A DNA stretch of 64,000 nt from Bufo bufo (lineage: Eukaryota; Chordata; Amphibia; Anura; Bufonidae), in NCBI RefSeq assembly GCF_905171765.1, contig NC_053392.1:451892722-451956721 (forward strand), in the 5' to 3' direction. The notes under the pieces were generated by a model that did no database searches, had not been told where the DNA came from, and saw nothing but the letters and a program-made list of their open reading frames with translations. Positions 31,631-43,144 of the stretch are shown piece after piece. Every line of letters starts with the position of its first letter. Within the stretch, counting starts at the first letter, position 1. Made by a program: the position numbers and the translations under genes.

Positions 31631-32528
31631 TGCCACAGAGAGATAGATGAGAATTAGTAAAGAGTAGTCACTGTTGCATTTAGCTGTCAGGTTATTGGTC
31701 ACTTTGGTAAAGGTAGTTTCTGTAGAATGTAGGGTGTGAAAACCAAACTAATGGATCGCATAGAGATAGCTGATGAGGAAAGGGTAGACCAGACGCTCCA
31801 GGAGTTTAGAGATAAAGGGGAGATTAGAGACAGGTCTGTATTAATCTGCGTAGGACATGTCAAAAGAAGTTTAAAAAAAAATTTTTTTTTAGCTTATGAT
31901 AGAATGTTTGGAGGCAGAGGGAGAGGGAGAGAGATTGAAGATATTAGTTAGTAGTGCATGTAGTAGGAAAGTAAAAAGAGGAGCCTGTAGACTTCTTCTG
32001 TGACTAGGTTGAATGTAGAGAGTAAGCTAGAGGAGATGCAGGGTGGGAAAGGGACCAATTACACTTAGAGGCTGGGAGCTGATAAGCCCAAAACCTGGAA
32101 GCGTTTCACTCATTCATCTGTTGATCAGCGGCACATTTAGGCGAGCAAACTGTCGGGAACAAGCATTTGCAGGAACGTTTGTTCCCGATAATCTGCCCAA
32201 ATATTGGGAAGTGTAAATACGCCTTTAAGGTGGATTTAGACTGCCTGATTTTCAGGCAGATTATCAATGACTGTTCCTGTGAACGCTCGTTCCAGACAAT
32301 CTGCCCATCTAAATGTGCTGCAGATCACACGATGAACTAGTGAAAAGCTTGTTTATCAGGTGATCCCGCTGTTCGTGCAGGCACATCAATCATAGTTTCT
32401 GGACAGTTCTGCTGGCCAGAAACAATGATTCTGTACGGGGACGAGGGATTGCAATAGCAGGTACACACCCCAACTCGTTGCCACCCCTCTGTACCCTTAC
32501 TGCAGACTGCTAACAATTCATTCATAAC
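31631..32528. other. Unclassified repeat continuation and PIF-like ends
   Basis: 31631-32090 continues the repeat interrupted by the MITE. Around 32110-32500 there is 'aggaacgtttgttcccgataatctgcccaaa' type text and a junction 'tttaaggtggatttagac', resembling PIF-like MITE termini, similar to 46910-47230. Clean boundaries were not found and there is no coding sequence. Confidence 0.4.
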
Positions 32529-32532
32529 TTAA

Positions 32533-33009
32533 AGGGGTTGTCCGGGTTCAGAGCTGAACCCAGACATACCCTTATTTTCACCCAGACAGCCCCCCTGAGA
32601 CTAGCATCGGAGCAGCTCATGCGCCGATGCGCTCCCTTGCCCTGCCCTAGATCGTGCAGGGCACGGGTTCTTTTGTTTTCAATAACACACTGCCAGGTGG
32701 AAACTTCCGCCCGGCTGTGTGTTCGGTGACATCACCGGCTCTGATGGGCAAACTTACGCGCTGCCCTAGCCGTTTTTACTGGCTAGGGCAGCGCTAAATC
32801 CCGCCCATCAGGGCCGGTGACGTCACCAGGGTTCCTAGCAGCCCCATGGAGAGCCCCTATACGTCACCGGATCTCCAAAAAATGTGCGCTTTAGCTCAGG
32901 GCAAAAGGAGAGCATAGGAGCATGAACTGCTCCGATGCTCATGTCAGGGGGGCTGCCGGGGTGAAAATGGAGGTATGTCTGGGTTCAGCTCTGAACACAG
33001 ACAGCCCCT
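32533..33009. mobile_element. TTAA foldback MITE (AGGGGTTGTCC family), second copy
   Basis: 477 bp with TTAA at 32529-32532 and 33010-33013. Its ends and GC-rich core ('cgggcggaagtttccac' type text) match the copy at 2832-3355 in inverted arrangement. Confidence 0.88.
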
Positions 33010-33013
33010 TTAA

Positions 33014-34051
33014 TAATAAAGGAATGGCACCAATAGAGAAATAAGAATAGATGCTCTAGAATGGTTATTACATGGGAAATGCATGAAGCTATTAACCCAG
33101 AGGATACCAGCGCTGTAGATGTACGGCGCAGAAATGCGGGACACAAATAACAGTGCCGTACATGTACGCACTGATTGGGCGGGCACAGGACTTGTGCCCG
33201 CCACGATCAGCGGTGGGGGTCCTGCAGTCACTGACAGCTGCAACACCAAGCGATCAAAAAGACGCATGCCCCCCAAAATAGTACTAATCTAACCGTCCCC
33301 TCATCCCGCAAAAAATGAGCACCTACTTAAGACAATCACCCAAAAAATAAAATTATGGCTCTCCGACTATGGAGACACTAAAACATGAGTTCTTTTTGTT
33401 TAAAAAATACTTTGTTAAATGTTAAAAAAAAAAATGAAAAAAATTGTAGACATTAGGTATTGACGCGTCCATAAGAACCTTCTGTTGTCTGATTAATAAC
33501 AAATATACATATCTAAATGGAGGGGGGGGCAGCGCACTTGGGCAGCTCAGCCTCTGTTGGTGGTGGACCTTGTCCCAGCCCTGTGACATGGCAACTTAAA
33601 ATTATCCCAGTGAAATCTGCCCACCAAAAACCATAAGGCGCTCCCTTTCCTTCTGCACCCAGCCGTGTGCCCGTACAGCAATTTACAACCACATATGGGA
33701 TGTTTCTGTACACTACAGAATCCGGGCAATAAATTGAGTTTTGTTTGGCTGTTAACCCTTGCTTTGTTACTTGAAAAAAAAATGGATTAAAATGGATAAT
33801 CTGCCCAAAAAAGTGAAATTCTGAAATATCATCTACATTTTCCTTAAATTCTTGTGGAACACCTAAAGGGTTAAGAAAGTTTGTAGAATCAGTTTGGCCC
33901 TATTATGTAAGCCTCACAAAGTGGACTTCAGACCTGGACTGGTCCTTAAAAAGTGGGTTTTGGAAATTTTCTGAAAAATTTCAAGATTTGCTTCTGAACT
34001 TCTAAGCCTTCTAATGTCACAAAGATAATAAAATGTCATTTTCAAAATTAT
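33014..34051. other. Unclassified dispersed repeat
   Basis: AT-rich with a GC-rich patch (33100-33250) and poly-A/G runs. Text such as 'gtacggcgcagaaatgcggg' and the repeated 'gtacatgtacg' suggests a dispersed element related to 25580-25700. No open frame with a recognisable domain. Confidence 0.4.
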
Positions 34052-34174
34052 TTAACCCTCCTCTTATGTTAGGGTCAGAACCGACCCGTTTTCAGGTTTT
34101 GAATGTCTATAAGTATCACATAAATTTGTTTATTGCATCAAGATTTTTTTACTTTGTCAGGAACCTCTATTTAA

Positions 34175-37100
34175 CCACCTCAGCCCCCAGTGCTTAAACA
34201 CCCTGAAAGACCAGGCCACTTTTTACACTTCTGACCTACACTACTTTCACCGTTTATTGCTCGGTCATGCAACTTACCACCCAAATGAATTTTACCTCCT
34301 TTTCTTCTCACTAATAGAGCTTTCATTTGGTGGTATTTCATTGCTGCTGCCATTTTTACTTTTTTTGTTATTAATCGAAATTTAACGATTTTTTTGCAAA
34401 AAAATGACATTTTTCACTTTCAGTTGTAAAATTTTGCAAAAAAAACGACATCCATATAGAAATTTTGCTCTAAATTTATAGTTCTACATGTCTTTGATAA
34501 AAAAAAAATGTTTGGGTAAAAAAAAAATGGTTTGGGTAAAAGTTATAGCGTTTACAAACTATGGTACAAAAATGTGAATTTCCGCTTTTTGAAGCAGCTC
34601 TGACTTTCTGAGCACCTGTCATGTTTCCTGAGGTTCTACAATGCCCAGACAGTACAAACACCCCACAAATGACCCCATTTCTGAAAGTACACACCCTAAG
34701 GTATTCGCTGATGGGCATAGTGAGTTCATAGAACTTTTTATTTTTTGTCACAAGTTAGCGGAAAATGATGATTTATTTTTTTATTTTTTTTCTTTCTTAC
34801 AAAGTCTCATATTCCACTAACTTGTGACAAAAAATAAAAAGTTCTATGAACTCACTATGCCCATCAGCGAATACCTTGGGGTCTCTTCTTTCCAAAATGG
34901 GGTCACTTGTGGGGTAGTTATACTGCCCTGGCATTCTAGGGGCCCAAATGTGTGGTAAGGAGTTTGAAATCAAATTCTGTAAAAAATGACCTGTGAAATC
35001 CGAAAGGTGCTCTTTGGAATATGGGCCCCTTTGCCCACCTAGGCTGCAAAAAAGTGTCACACATCTGGTATCTCCGTACTCAGGAGAAGGTGGGGAATGT
35101 GTTTTGGGGTGTCATTTTATATATACCCATGCTGGGTGAGAGAAATATCTTGGCAAAAGACAACTTTTCCCATTTTTTTATACAAAGTTGTCATTTGACC
35201 AAGATATTTATCTCACCCAGCATGGGTATATGTAAAAAGACACCCCAAAACACATTCCTCAACTTCTCCTGAGTACGGGGATACCAGATGTGTGACACTT
35301 TTTTGCAGCCTAGGTGGGCAAAGGGGCCCATATTCCAAAGAGCACCTTTTGGATTTCACTCCTCATTTTTTCCTGAATTTGATTTCAAACTCCTTACCAC
35401 ACATTTGGGCCCCTAGAATACCAGGGCAGTATAACTACCCCACAAGTGACCCCATTTTGGAAAGAAGACACCGCAAGGTATTCCGTGAGGGGCATGGCGA
35501 GTTCCTAGAATTTTTTATTTTTTGTCACAAGTTAGTGGAAAATGATGATTTTATTTATTTTTTTTTTTTTTCATACAAAGTCTCATATTCCACAAACTTG
35601 TGACAAAAAATAAAAACTTCCATGAACTCACTATGCCCATCAGCGAATACCTTGGGGTCTCTTCTTTCCAAAATGGGGTCACTTGTGGGGTAGTTATACT
35701 GCCCTGGCATTCTAGGGGCCCAAATGTGTGGTAAGTAGGTAAATGACCTGTGAAATCCGAAAGGTGCTCTTTGGAATGTGGGCCCCTTTGCCCACCTAGG
35801 CTGCAAAAAAGTGTCACACATCTGGTATCTCTGTATTCAGGAGAAGTTGAGGAATGTGTTTTGGGGTGTCTTTTTACATATACCCATGCTGGGTGAGATA
35901 AATATCTTGGTCAAATGCCAACTTTGTATAAAAAAATGGGAAAAGTTGTCTTTTGCCAAGATATTTCTCTCACCCAGCATGGGTATATGTAAAATGACAC
36001 CCCAAAACACATTCCCCAACTTCTCCCGATTACGGAGATACCAGATGTGTGACACTTTTTTGCAGCCTAGGTGGGCAAAGGGGCCCATATTCAAAAGAGC
36101 ACCTTTCGGATTTCACAGGTCATTTTTTACAGAATTTGATTTCAAACTCCTTACCACACATTTGGGCCCCTAGAATGCCAGGGCAGTATAACTACCCCAC
36201 AAGTGACCCCATTTTGGAAAGAAAACACCCCAAGGTATTCGCTGATGGGCATAGTGAGTTCATGGAACTTTTTATTTTTTGTCACAAGTTAGTGGAATAT
36301 GAGACTTTGTATGAAAAAAAAAAAAAAAAAAAAATAAGCATTTTCCACTAACTTGTGACAAAAAATAAAAAATTCTAGGAACTCGCCATGCCCCTCATGG
36401 AATACCTTGGGGTGTCTTCTTTCCAAAATGGGGTCACTTGTGGGGTAGTTATACTGCCCTGGCATTTTCCAGGGGCCCTAATGTGTGGTAAGTAGGTAAA
36501 TGACCTGTGAAATCCTAAAGGTGCTCTTTGGAATATGGGCCCCTTTGCCCACCTAGGCTGCAAAAAAGTGTCACACATGTGGTATCGCCGTATTCAGGAG
36601 AAGTTGGGGAATGTGTTTTGGGGTGTCATTTTACATATACCCATGCTGGGTGAGAGAAATATCTTGGCAAAAGACAACTTTTCCCATTTTTTTATACAAA
36701 GTTGGCATTTGACCAAGATATTTCTCTCACCCAGCATGGGTATATGTAAAATGACACCCCAAAACACATTCCCCAACTTCTCCTGAGTACGGCGATACCA
36801 GATGTGTGACACTTTTTTGCAGCCTAGATGCGCAAAGGTGCCCAAATTCCTTTTAGGAGGGCATTTTTAGACATTTGGATACCAGACTTCTTCTCACGCT
36901 TTGGGGCCCCTAGAATGCCAGGGCAGTATAAATACCCCACATGTGACCCCATTTTGGAAAGAAGACACCCCAAGGTATTCAATGAGGGGCATGGCGAGTT
37001 CATAGAAATTTTTTTTTTTTGGCACAAGTTAGCGGAAATTGATATTTTTAATTTTTTTCTCACAAAGTCTCCCGTTCCGCTAACTTGGGACACAAATTTC

Positions 37101-38662
37101 AATCTTTCATGGACTCAATATGCCCCTCACGGAATACCTGGGGGTGTCTTCTTTCCGAAATGGGGTCACATGTGGGGTATTTATACTGCCCTGGCATTCT
37201 AGGGGCCCTAAAGCGTGAGAAGAAGTCTGGAATATAAATGTCTAAAAAATTTTACGCATTTGGATTCCGTGAGGGGTATGGTGAGTTCATGTGAGATTTT
37301 ATTTTTTGACACAAGTTAGTGGAATATGAGACTTTGTAAGAAAAAAAAATAAAAATTCCGCTAACTTGGGCCAAAAAAATATCTGAATGGAGCCTTACAG
37401 AGGGGTGATCAATGACAGGGGGGTTGATCAATGACAGGGGGGTTGATCAATGACAGGGGGGTTGATCAATGACAGGGGGGTTGATCAATGACAGGGGGGT
37501 GATCAGGGAGTCTATATGGGGTGATAACCACAGTCATTGATCACGCCCGTGTAAGGCTTCATTCAGACGTCCGGATGCGTTTTGCGGATCCGATCCATCT
37601 ATCAGTGCATCCGTAAAAATCATGCGGACATCTGAATGGAGCTTTACAGGGGGGTAATCAATGACAGGGGGGTAATCAATGACAGGGGGGTGATCAGGGA
37701 GTCTATATGGGGTGATCACCACAGTCATTGATCATGCCCCTGTAAGGCTTCATTCAGACGTCCGGATGCGTTTTGCGGATCCGATCCATCTATCAGTGCA
37801 TCCGTAAAAATCATGCGGACGTCTGAATGGAGCTTTACAGGGGGGTAATCAATGACAGGGGGGTAATCAATGACAGGGGGGTGATCAGGGAGTCTATATG
37901 GGGTGATCACCACAGTCATTGATCATGCCCCTGTAAGGCTTCATTCAGACGACCGGATGCGTTTTGCGGATCCGATCCATGTATCAGTGCATCCGTAAAA
38001 ATCATGCGGACATCTGAATGGAGCTTTACAGGGGGGTGATCAGGGAGTCTATATGGGGTGATCACCACAGTCATTGATCATGCCCCTGTAAGGCTTCATT
38101 CAGACGTCCGGATGCGTTTTGCGGATCCGATCCATCTATCAGTGGATCCGTAAAAATCATGCGGACGTCTGAATGGAGCTTTACAGGGGGGTAATCAATG
38201 ACAGGGGGGTAATCAATGACAGGGGGGTGATCAGGGAGTCTATATGGGGTGATCAGGGGTGATTAGGGGTGATCAGGGGCTAATAAGGGGTTAATAAGTG
38301 ACGGGGGGGGGGGGGGGTGTAGTGTAGTGTAGTGGTGCTTGGTGCTACTTTACTGAGCTACCTGTGTCCTCTGGTGGTCGATCCAAACAAAGGGGACCAC
38401 CAGAGGACCAGGTAGCAGGTATATTAGACGCTGTTATCAAAACAGCGTCTAATATACCTGTTAGGGGTTAAAAAAAACACATCTCCAGCCTGCCAGCGAA
38501 CGATCGCCGCTGGCAGGCTGGAGATCAACTCTCTTACCTTCCGTTCCTGTGAGCGCGCGCGCCTGTGTGCGCGCGTTCACAGGAAGTCTCGCGTCTCGCG
38601 AGATGACGCGTATATGCGTGACTGTGCGCAGGGCTGCCACCTCCGGAACGCGATCCTGCGTT
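34175..38662 (+). mobile_element. F1 giant palindromic element, copy B (most complete)
   Basis: Left end CCACCTCAGCCCCC after TTAA (34171-34174). From about 34600 to 37400 the element is a chain of long palindromes centred near 34785, 35185, 35565, 35935, 36325, 36695 and 37050: a roughly 375-bp monomer in alternating orientation. Two palindrome types alternate, one around 'gtcacaagttagtggaa', one around 'ttggcatttgaccaagatat'. It then has four satellite units and the GC-rich tail, and is cut at 38662 by a foldback before reaching its right terminus. No coding sequence in any frame beyond palindrome artefacts. Confidence 0.8.
37393..38270 (+). repeat. MITE-derived satellite array in F1 copy B
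   Basis: Four units starting near 37558, 37749, 37940 and 38095 (spacing 191, 191, 155), preceded by five 'gatcaatgacagggggg' sub-repeats. Same unit as copy A, where there are about six, so the array length varies between element copies. Confidence 0.85.
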
Positions 38663-39441
38663 AGGGCTTCTGTCACCCCATTAAACAGTTTTTTTTTTTT
38701 TTCTTTACTAATAATCCCTACACTGCAATCTCAGAATACATAAGCTAATTAATGATTTTCGTTCAGTAGAATTTGTTAAAAATCGATTTTTATCATATGT
38801 AAATTACCTTGCTACCAGCAAGTAGGGCGGCTACTTGCTGGTAGCAGCCGCATCCTCCGATGGTAATGACGCCCCCTCTGCTTGTTGATTGACAGGGCCA
38901 GCGGACGGGATCTTTCTCTGCTGGCCCCGCCTGTTTTGATTCAATATCTGGCGCCTGCGCCGCAGCCGTACCTCTCTTCAATCTGCACAGGCGCACTGAG
39001 AGGCGGCCACTCATTCCTCAATGCGCCTGCGCCGGGTGTAGATGTGACGTCATCGGCGCAGGCGCATTGAGGATGGAGCGGCTGAGCGAGTGGCCGCCTC
39101 TCAGTGCGCCTGCGCAGATTGAAGAGAGGTACGGCCGCGGCGCAGGCGCCAGATATTGAATCAAAACAGGCAGGGCCAGCAGAGAAAGATCCCGTCCGCT
39201 GGCCCTGTCAATCAACAAGCAGAGGGGGCGTCATTACCATCGGAGGATGCGGCTGCTACCAGCAAGTAGCCGCCCTACTTGCTGGTAGCAAGGTAATTTA
39301 CATATTTCAAAAATAGATTTTTAACAAATTCTACTGAACGAAAATCATTAATTAGCTTATGTATGATGAGATCGCAGTGTAGGGATTATTAGTAAAGAAA
39401 AAAAAAGAAAAAAAACGGTTTAATGGGGTGACAGAAGCCCT
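38663..39441. mobile_element. TTAA foldback MITE (AGGGCTTCTGTCACC family)
   Basis: AGGGCTTCTGTCACCCC to GGGGTGACAGAAGCCC, with TTAA at 39442-39445 and only TT left on the other side (38661-38662), consistent with a small loss at the F1 junction. Arms of over 350 bp include 'gcaagtagggcggctacttg' type hairpins. Related to 8556-9287. Confidence 0.85.
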
Positions 39442-39969
39442 TTAAACAATGTAATAGAAAAAGAATCCTTTTCACTAAATTATAAAATACTGTGGTGAAA
39501 ATTAAGACGTTTATGGTGTTAGGGTCAATTCTGACCCAGTTATAATATAGGATTATAGGACACTAATAAATGCCAAAACTGAAATCATAAACACTCTCTG
39601 CTTAGTAACACTGACAGCCAATCACCTCTCAGCCCTGTGAGCTGTAGTTAGGGAGGGGCCTATCTCTTTGCCTGCTTGTCTGCTTCTCTAAATAAAGTAA
39701 ATATTGTATTGAGGTTTATTTTACAATTTTTTAAATTTGAAAATGAGAGGTATGCCATCAAAAGAAAGGTCTAAGGGGTCACACCAAAAATATTAAAACC
39801 AATCTTTTCAAGGATAAAGAAGCCTAACAAGGTAACCAAGAGGTAAGAAACAAATTGGATGATAAATAATTGTTCAGAGGGTATTTTATGGCTGATTTAA
39901 GACACGGGTCAAAACCGACCTGTTAACATCATGGATAGTAATAGAAAGCTAACATAAGAGGAGGGTTAA

Positions 39970-40261
39970 ACATTAAGTAGACATATGGGGAATGTAAAGT
40001 AATAACTATTTTTGGAGGGATTACTATCTATTATAAAAGTAGAGAAATTGAAGTTTGCAAATTAACAAGTTTTAATTTGTTAAATCTGATATCTTTTAAT
40101 AAATAAAAATAAAATATTTTGACTCAATGTTACCACAGGACATGTTCTATAGGATCTACAAAAAACGCAGTGTTCGCCCGATCTTGTGCGCACACTTGCG
40201 TTCAGTCCGCCCCACCGCAGTGAGAATTTTTTTTTTGCGCTGCGGCGCTATAAAGATCACT
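39970..40261. other. Short unclassified stretch
   Basis: AT-rich, no repeat ends and no coding sequence; from about 40140 it has PIF-like text ('acatgttctataggatc'). Confidence 0.35.
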
Positions 40262-40289
40262 TTTGAGGGGCATGGCGAGTTCATAGAAG

Positions 40290-42535
40290 TAGGGCTGAAA
40301 CGATTACTCGATTTAATCGAGTAATTCGACAAAAAAAAATAATCCTTGATGCAATTTTTTTGCATAGAAGATTCGTTTGTGTCATGTGACCACGGAGCGG
40401 GAGTGAAGTGCTTGCTATTACTCCCGCTCCGTGGTCTCCCGCTGCGCTTGGAATACTCACCTTTCCAGCAGGGGGCCTCCAGACACTTCACAGTATGTCC
40501 ATGGTCCCGCGCTGCTCTGACGTACAGACGCCATGACCTGACGCACTGTGTGACGTCTGGCGTAGAGTAGTGCAGAACGATGGAGTATCGGCGGCGCCCC
40601 TGCTGGAAAGGTAAGTTGGTGAAACCGAGGGGGTGGGGCGCGACTAAGGCCGGGCACCTGGAGTGCACAGCATCATAGAAACCAGTGACGCTGTGCAATC
40701 CAGGTGTCAGGAGGGGGGTGGGGGAGAGCTGACGGCACTGGGGTGGGGGAGAGCTGACGGCACTGGGGTGGGGGAGAGCTGACGGCACTGGGGGGGGGGG
40801 GGGGAGAGCTGACGGCACTGGGGTGGGGGGGAGAGCTGACGGCACTGGGGTGGGGGGGAGAGCTGACGGCACTGGGGTGGGGGGGAGAGCTGACGGCACT
40901 GGGGTGGGGGGGAGAGCTGACGGCGCTGGGGTGGGGGGGAGAGCTGACGGCGCTGGGGTGGGGGGGAGAGCTGACGGCACTGGGGTGGGGGAGAGCTGAC
41001 GGCACTGGGGTGGGGGAGAGCTGACGGCACTGGGGTGGGGGAGAGCTGACGGCACTGGGGGGGGGGGGAGCTGACGGCACTGGGGTGGGGGAGAGCTGAC
41101 GGCACTGGGGTGGGGGAGAGCTGACGGCACTGGGGTGGGGGAGAGCTGACGGCACTGGGGTGGGGGAGAGCTGACGGCACTGGGGTGGGGGAGAGCTGAC
41201 GGCACTGGGGTGGGGGAGAGCTGACGGCACTGGGGTGGGGGAGAGCTGACGGCACTGGGGTGGGGGAGAGCTGACGGCACTGGGGTGGGGGAGAGCTGAC
41301 GGCACTGGGGTGGGGGAGAGCTGACGGCACTGGGGTGGGGGAGAGCTGACTGCACTGGGGTGGGGGAGAGCTGACGGCACTGGGGTGGGGGAGAGCTGAC
41401 GGCACTGGGGTGGGGGAGAGCTGACGGCACTGGGGTGGGGGGGAGCTGACGGCACTGGGGTGGGGGAGAGCTGACGGCACTGGGGTGGGGGAGAGCTGAC
41501 GGCACTGGGGTGGGGGAGAGCTGACGGCACTGGGGTGGGGGAGAGCTGACGGCACTGGGGTGGGGGAGAGCTGACGGCACTGGGGTGGGGGAGAGCTGAC
41601 GGCACTGGGGTGGGGGAGAGCTGACGGCACTGGGGTGGGGGAGAGCTGACGGCACTGGGGTGGGGGAGAGCTGACGGCACTGGGGTGGGGGAGAGCTGAC
41701 GGCACTGGGGTGGGGGAGAGCTGACGGCACTGGGGGATATTGGAGCTGACGGCACTGGGGGATATTGGAGCTGACGGCACTGGGGGATATTGGAGCTGAC
41801 GGCACTGGGGGATATTGGAGCTGACGGCACTGGGGGATATTGGAGCTGACGGCACTGGGGGATATTGGAGCTGACGGCACTGGGGGATATTGGAGCTGAC
41901 GGCACTGGGGGATATTGGAGCTGACGGCACTGGGGGATATTGGAGCTGACGGCACTGGGGGATATTGGAGCTGACGGCACTGGGGGATATTGGAGCTGAC
42001 GGCACTGGGGGATATTGGAGCTGACGGCACTGGGGGATATTGGAGCTGACGGCACTGGGGGATATTGGAGCTGACGGCACTGGGGGATATTGGAGCTGAC
42101 GGCACTGGGGGATATTGGAGCTGACGGCACTGGGGGATATTGGAGCTGACGGCACTGGGGGATATTGGAGCTGACGGCACTGGGGGATATTGGAGCTGAC
42201 GGCACTGGGGGATATTGGAGCTGACGGCACTGGGGGATATTGGAGCTGACGGCACTGGGGGGGAACAGAGCTGATGGCACTGGGGGGGAACAGAGCTGAT
42301 GGCACTGGGGGGGAACAGAGCTGATGGCACTGGGGGGGAACAGAGCTGATGGCACTGGGGGGAACTGATGCACTTGGGTTGATCGTACAGTGGGGAACAA
42401 AGGGTGTTGGGGACTAATGGCAGGGGGTCTGATGAGTTTTTATAAAGGAAAACAGTATTATTTTTTTCTTATTAGATTACTCGATTAATCGCAAAAAATA
42501 ATCGATTGAATACTCGATTACTAAAATAATTAAAT
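40290..42535. mobile_element. hAT-like MITE (TAGGGCTGAAACG family) with an expanded minisatellite
   Basis: Starts TAGGGCTGAAACGATTACTC with hairpin 'cgatttaatcgagtaattcg' and has 'gattactcgattaatcgc' near 42475; the final TGCAGCCCTA terminus is lost. The family is fixed by the complete copy at 56759-57413, which has an 8-bp duplication. The complete copy is 655 bp; here about 1.65 kb of tandem repeat fills the interior. Confidence 0.85.
40715..42365. repeat. 25-bp minisatellite (GAGCTGACGGCACTGGGG), about 65 units
   Basis: Three sharply bounded zones: about 40 units ending TGGGGGA (40715-41733, with G-run length variants at the left edge), about 21 units with GGATATTG (41734-42250), and 4 units with GGGGGAACA and 'ctgatgg' (42251-42365). 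Units within a zone are nearly identical, a sign of recent expansion. Since 25 is not a multiple of 3 and the unit lacks stops, all three minus-strand frames stay open (up to 724 codons); these are not genes. Confidence 0.97.
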
Positions 42536-43144
42536 CTTACATGAACTCACCATACCCCTCACGGAATCCAAATGGGTAAAAATGCCCTGTGAAATCCTAA
42601 AGGTACTCATTGGAATTTGGGCCCCTTTGCGCATCTTGGCTGCAAAAAAGTGTCACACATGTGGTATCGCCGTACTCAGGAGAAGTAGGGCAATGTGTTT
42701 TGGCGTGTATTTTTACATATACCCATGCTGGGTGAGAGAAATATCTCTAAATTGACAACTTTGTATAAAAAAAAAAAATGGAAAAAGTTGTCATTTTGAG
42801 ATATTCTCACACACAGTATGGGGATATGTAAAAATACACCCCAAAACACATTGCCCTACTTCTCCTGAGTACGGCGATACCACATGTGTGACACTTTTTT
42901 GCAGCCTAGCTGCGCAAAGGGGCCTAAATTCCAATGAGTACTTTTAGGATTTCACATGGCATTTTTACGCAATTGGATTCAAAACTACTTCACGCTTTAG
43001 GGCCCCAAAAATGCAAGGGCAGTATAAATACCCCACAAGTGACCCCATTTTAGAAAGAAGACACCCCAAGGTATTCCGTGAGGGGTATGGCGAGTTCATG
43101 TAAAATTTTATTTTTTGTCTTTAGTTAGTGGAATATGAGACTTT

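Larger units (their letters stand above)
34056..39965. mobile_element. piggyBac-like MITE interrupted by F1
   Basis: TTAA at 34052-34055 followed by CCCTCCTCTTATGTTAG, and its exact complement CTAACATAAGAGGAGGG ending at 39965 before TTAA (39966-39969). Subterminal 'gaaccgacccg' and 'aaaaccgacc' motifs occur at both ends. The original element is only about 0.65 kb (34056-34170 plus 39446-39965); the rest is the inserted F1 and a foldback. TTAA and CCCT... ends fit piggyBac; no transposase. Confidence 0.75.

Noticed and set aside
40156..42330. Open frames of 724, 575 and 532 codons on the minus strand, Pro/Ser-rich
   Set aside because: They are translations of the 25-bp minisatellite, open in all frames because the unit has no stop and a period not divisible by 3.
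40715..42365. Regular repeats as a CRISPR array
   Set aside because: Contiguous 25-bp units without unique spacers, in vertebrate DNA.
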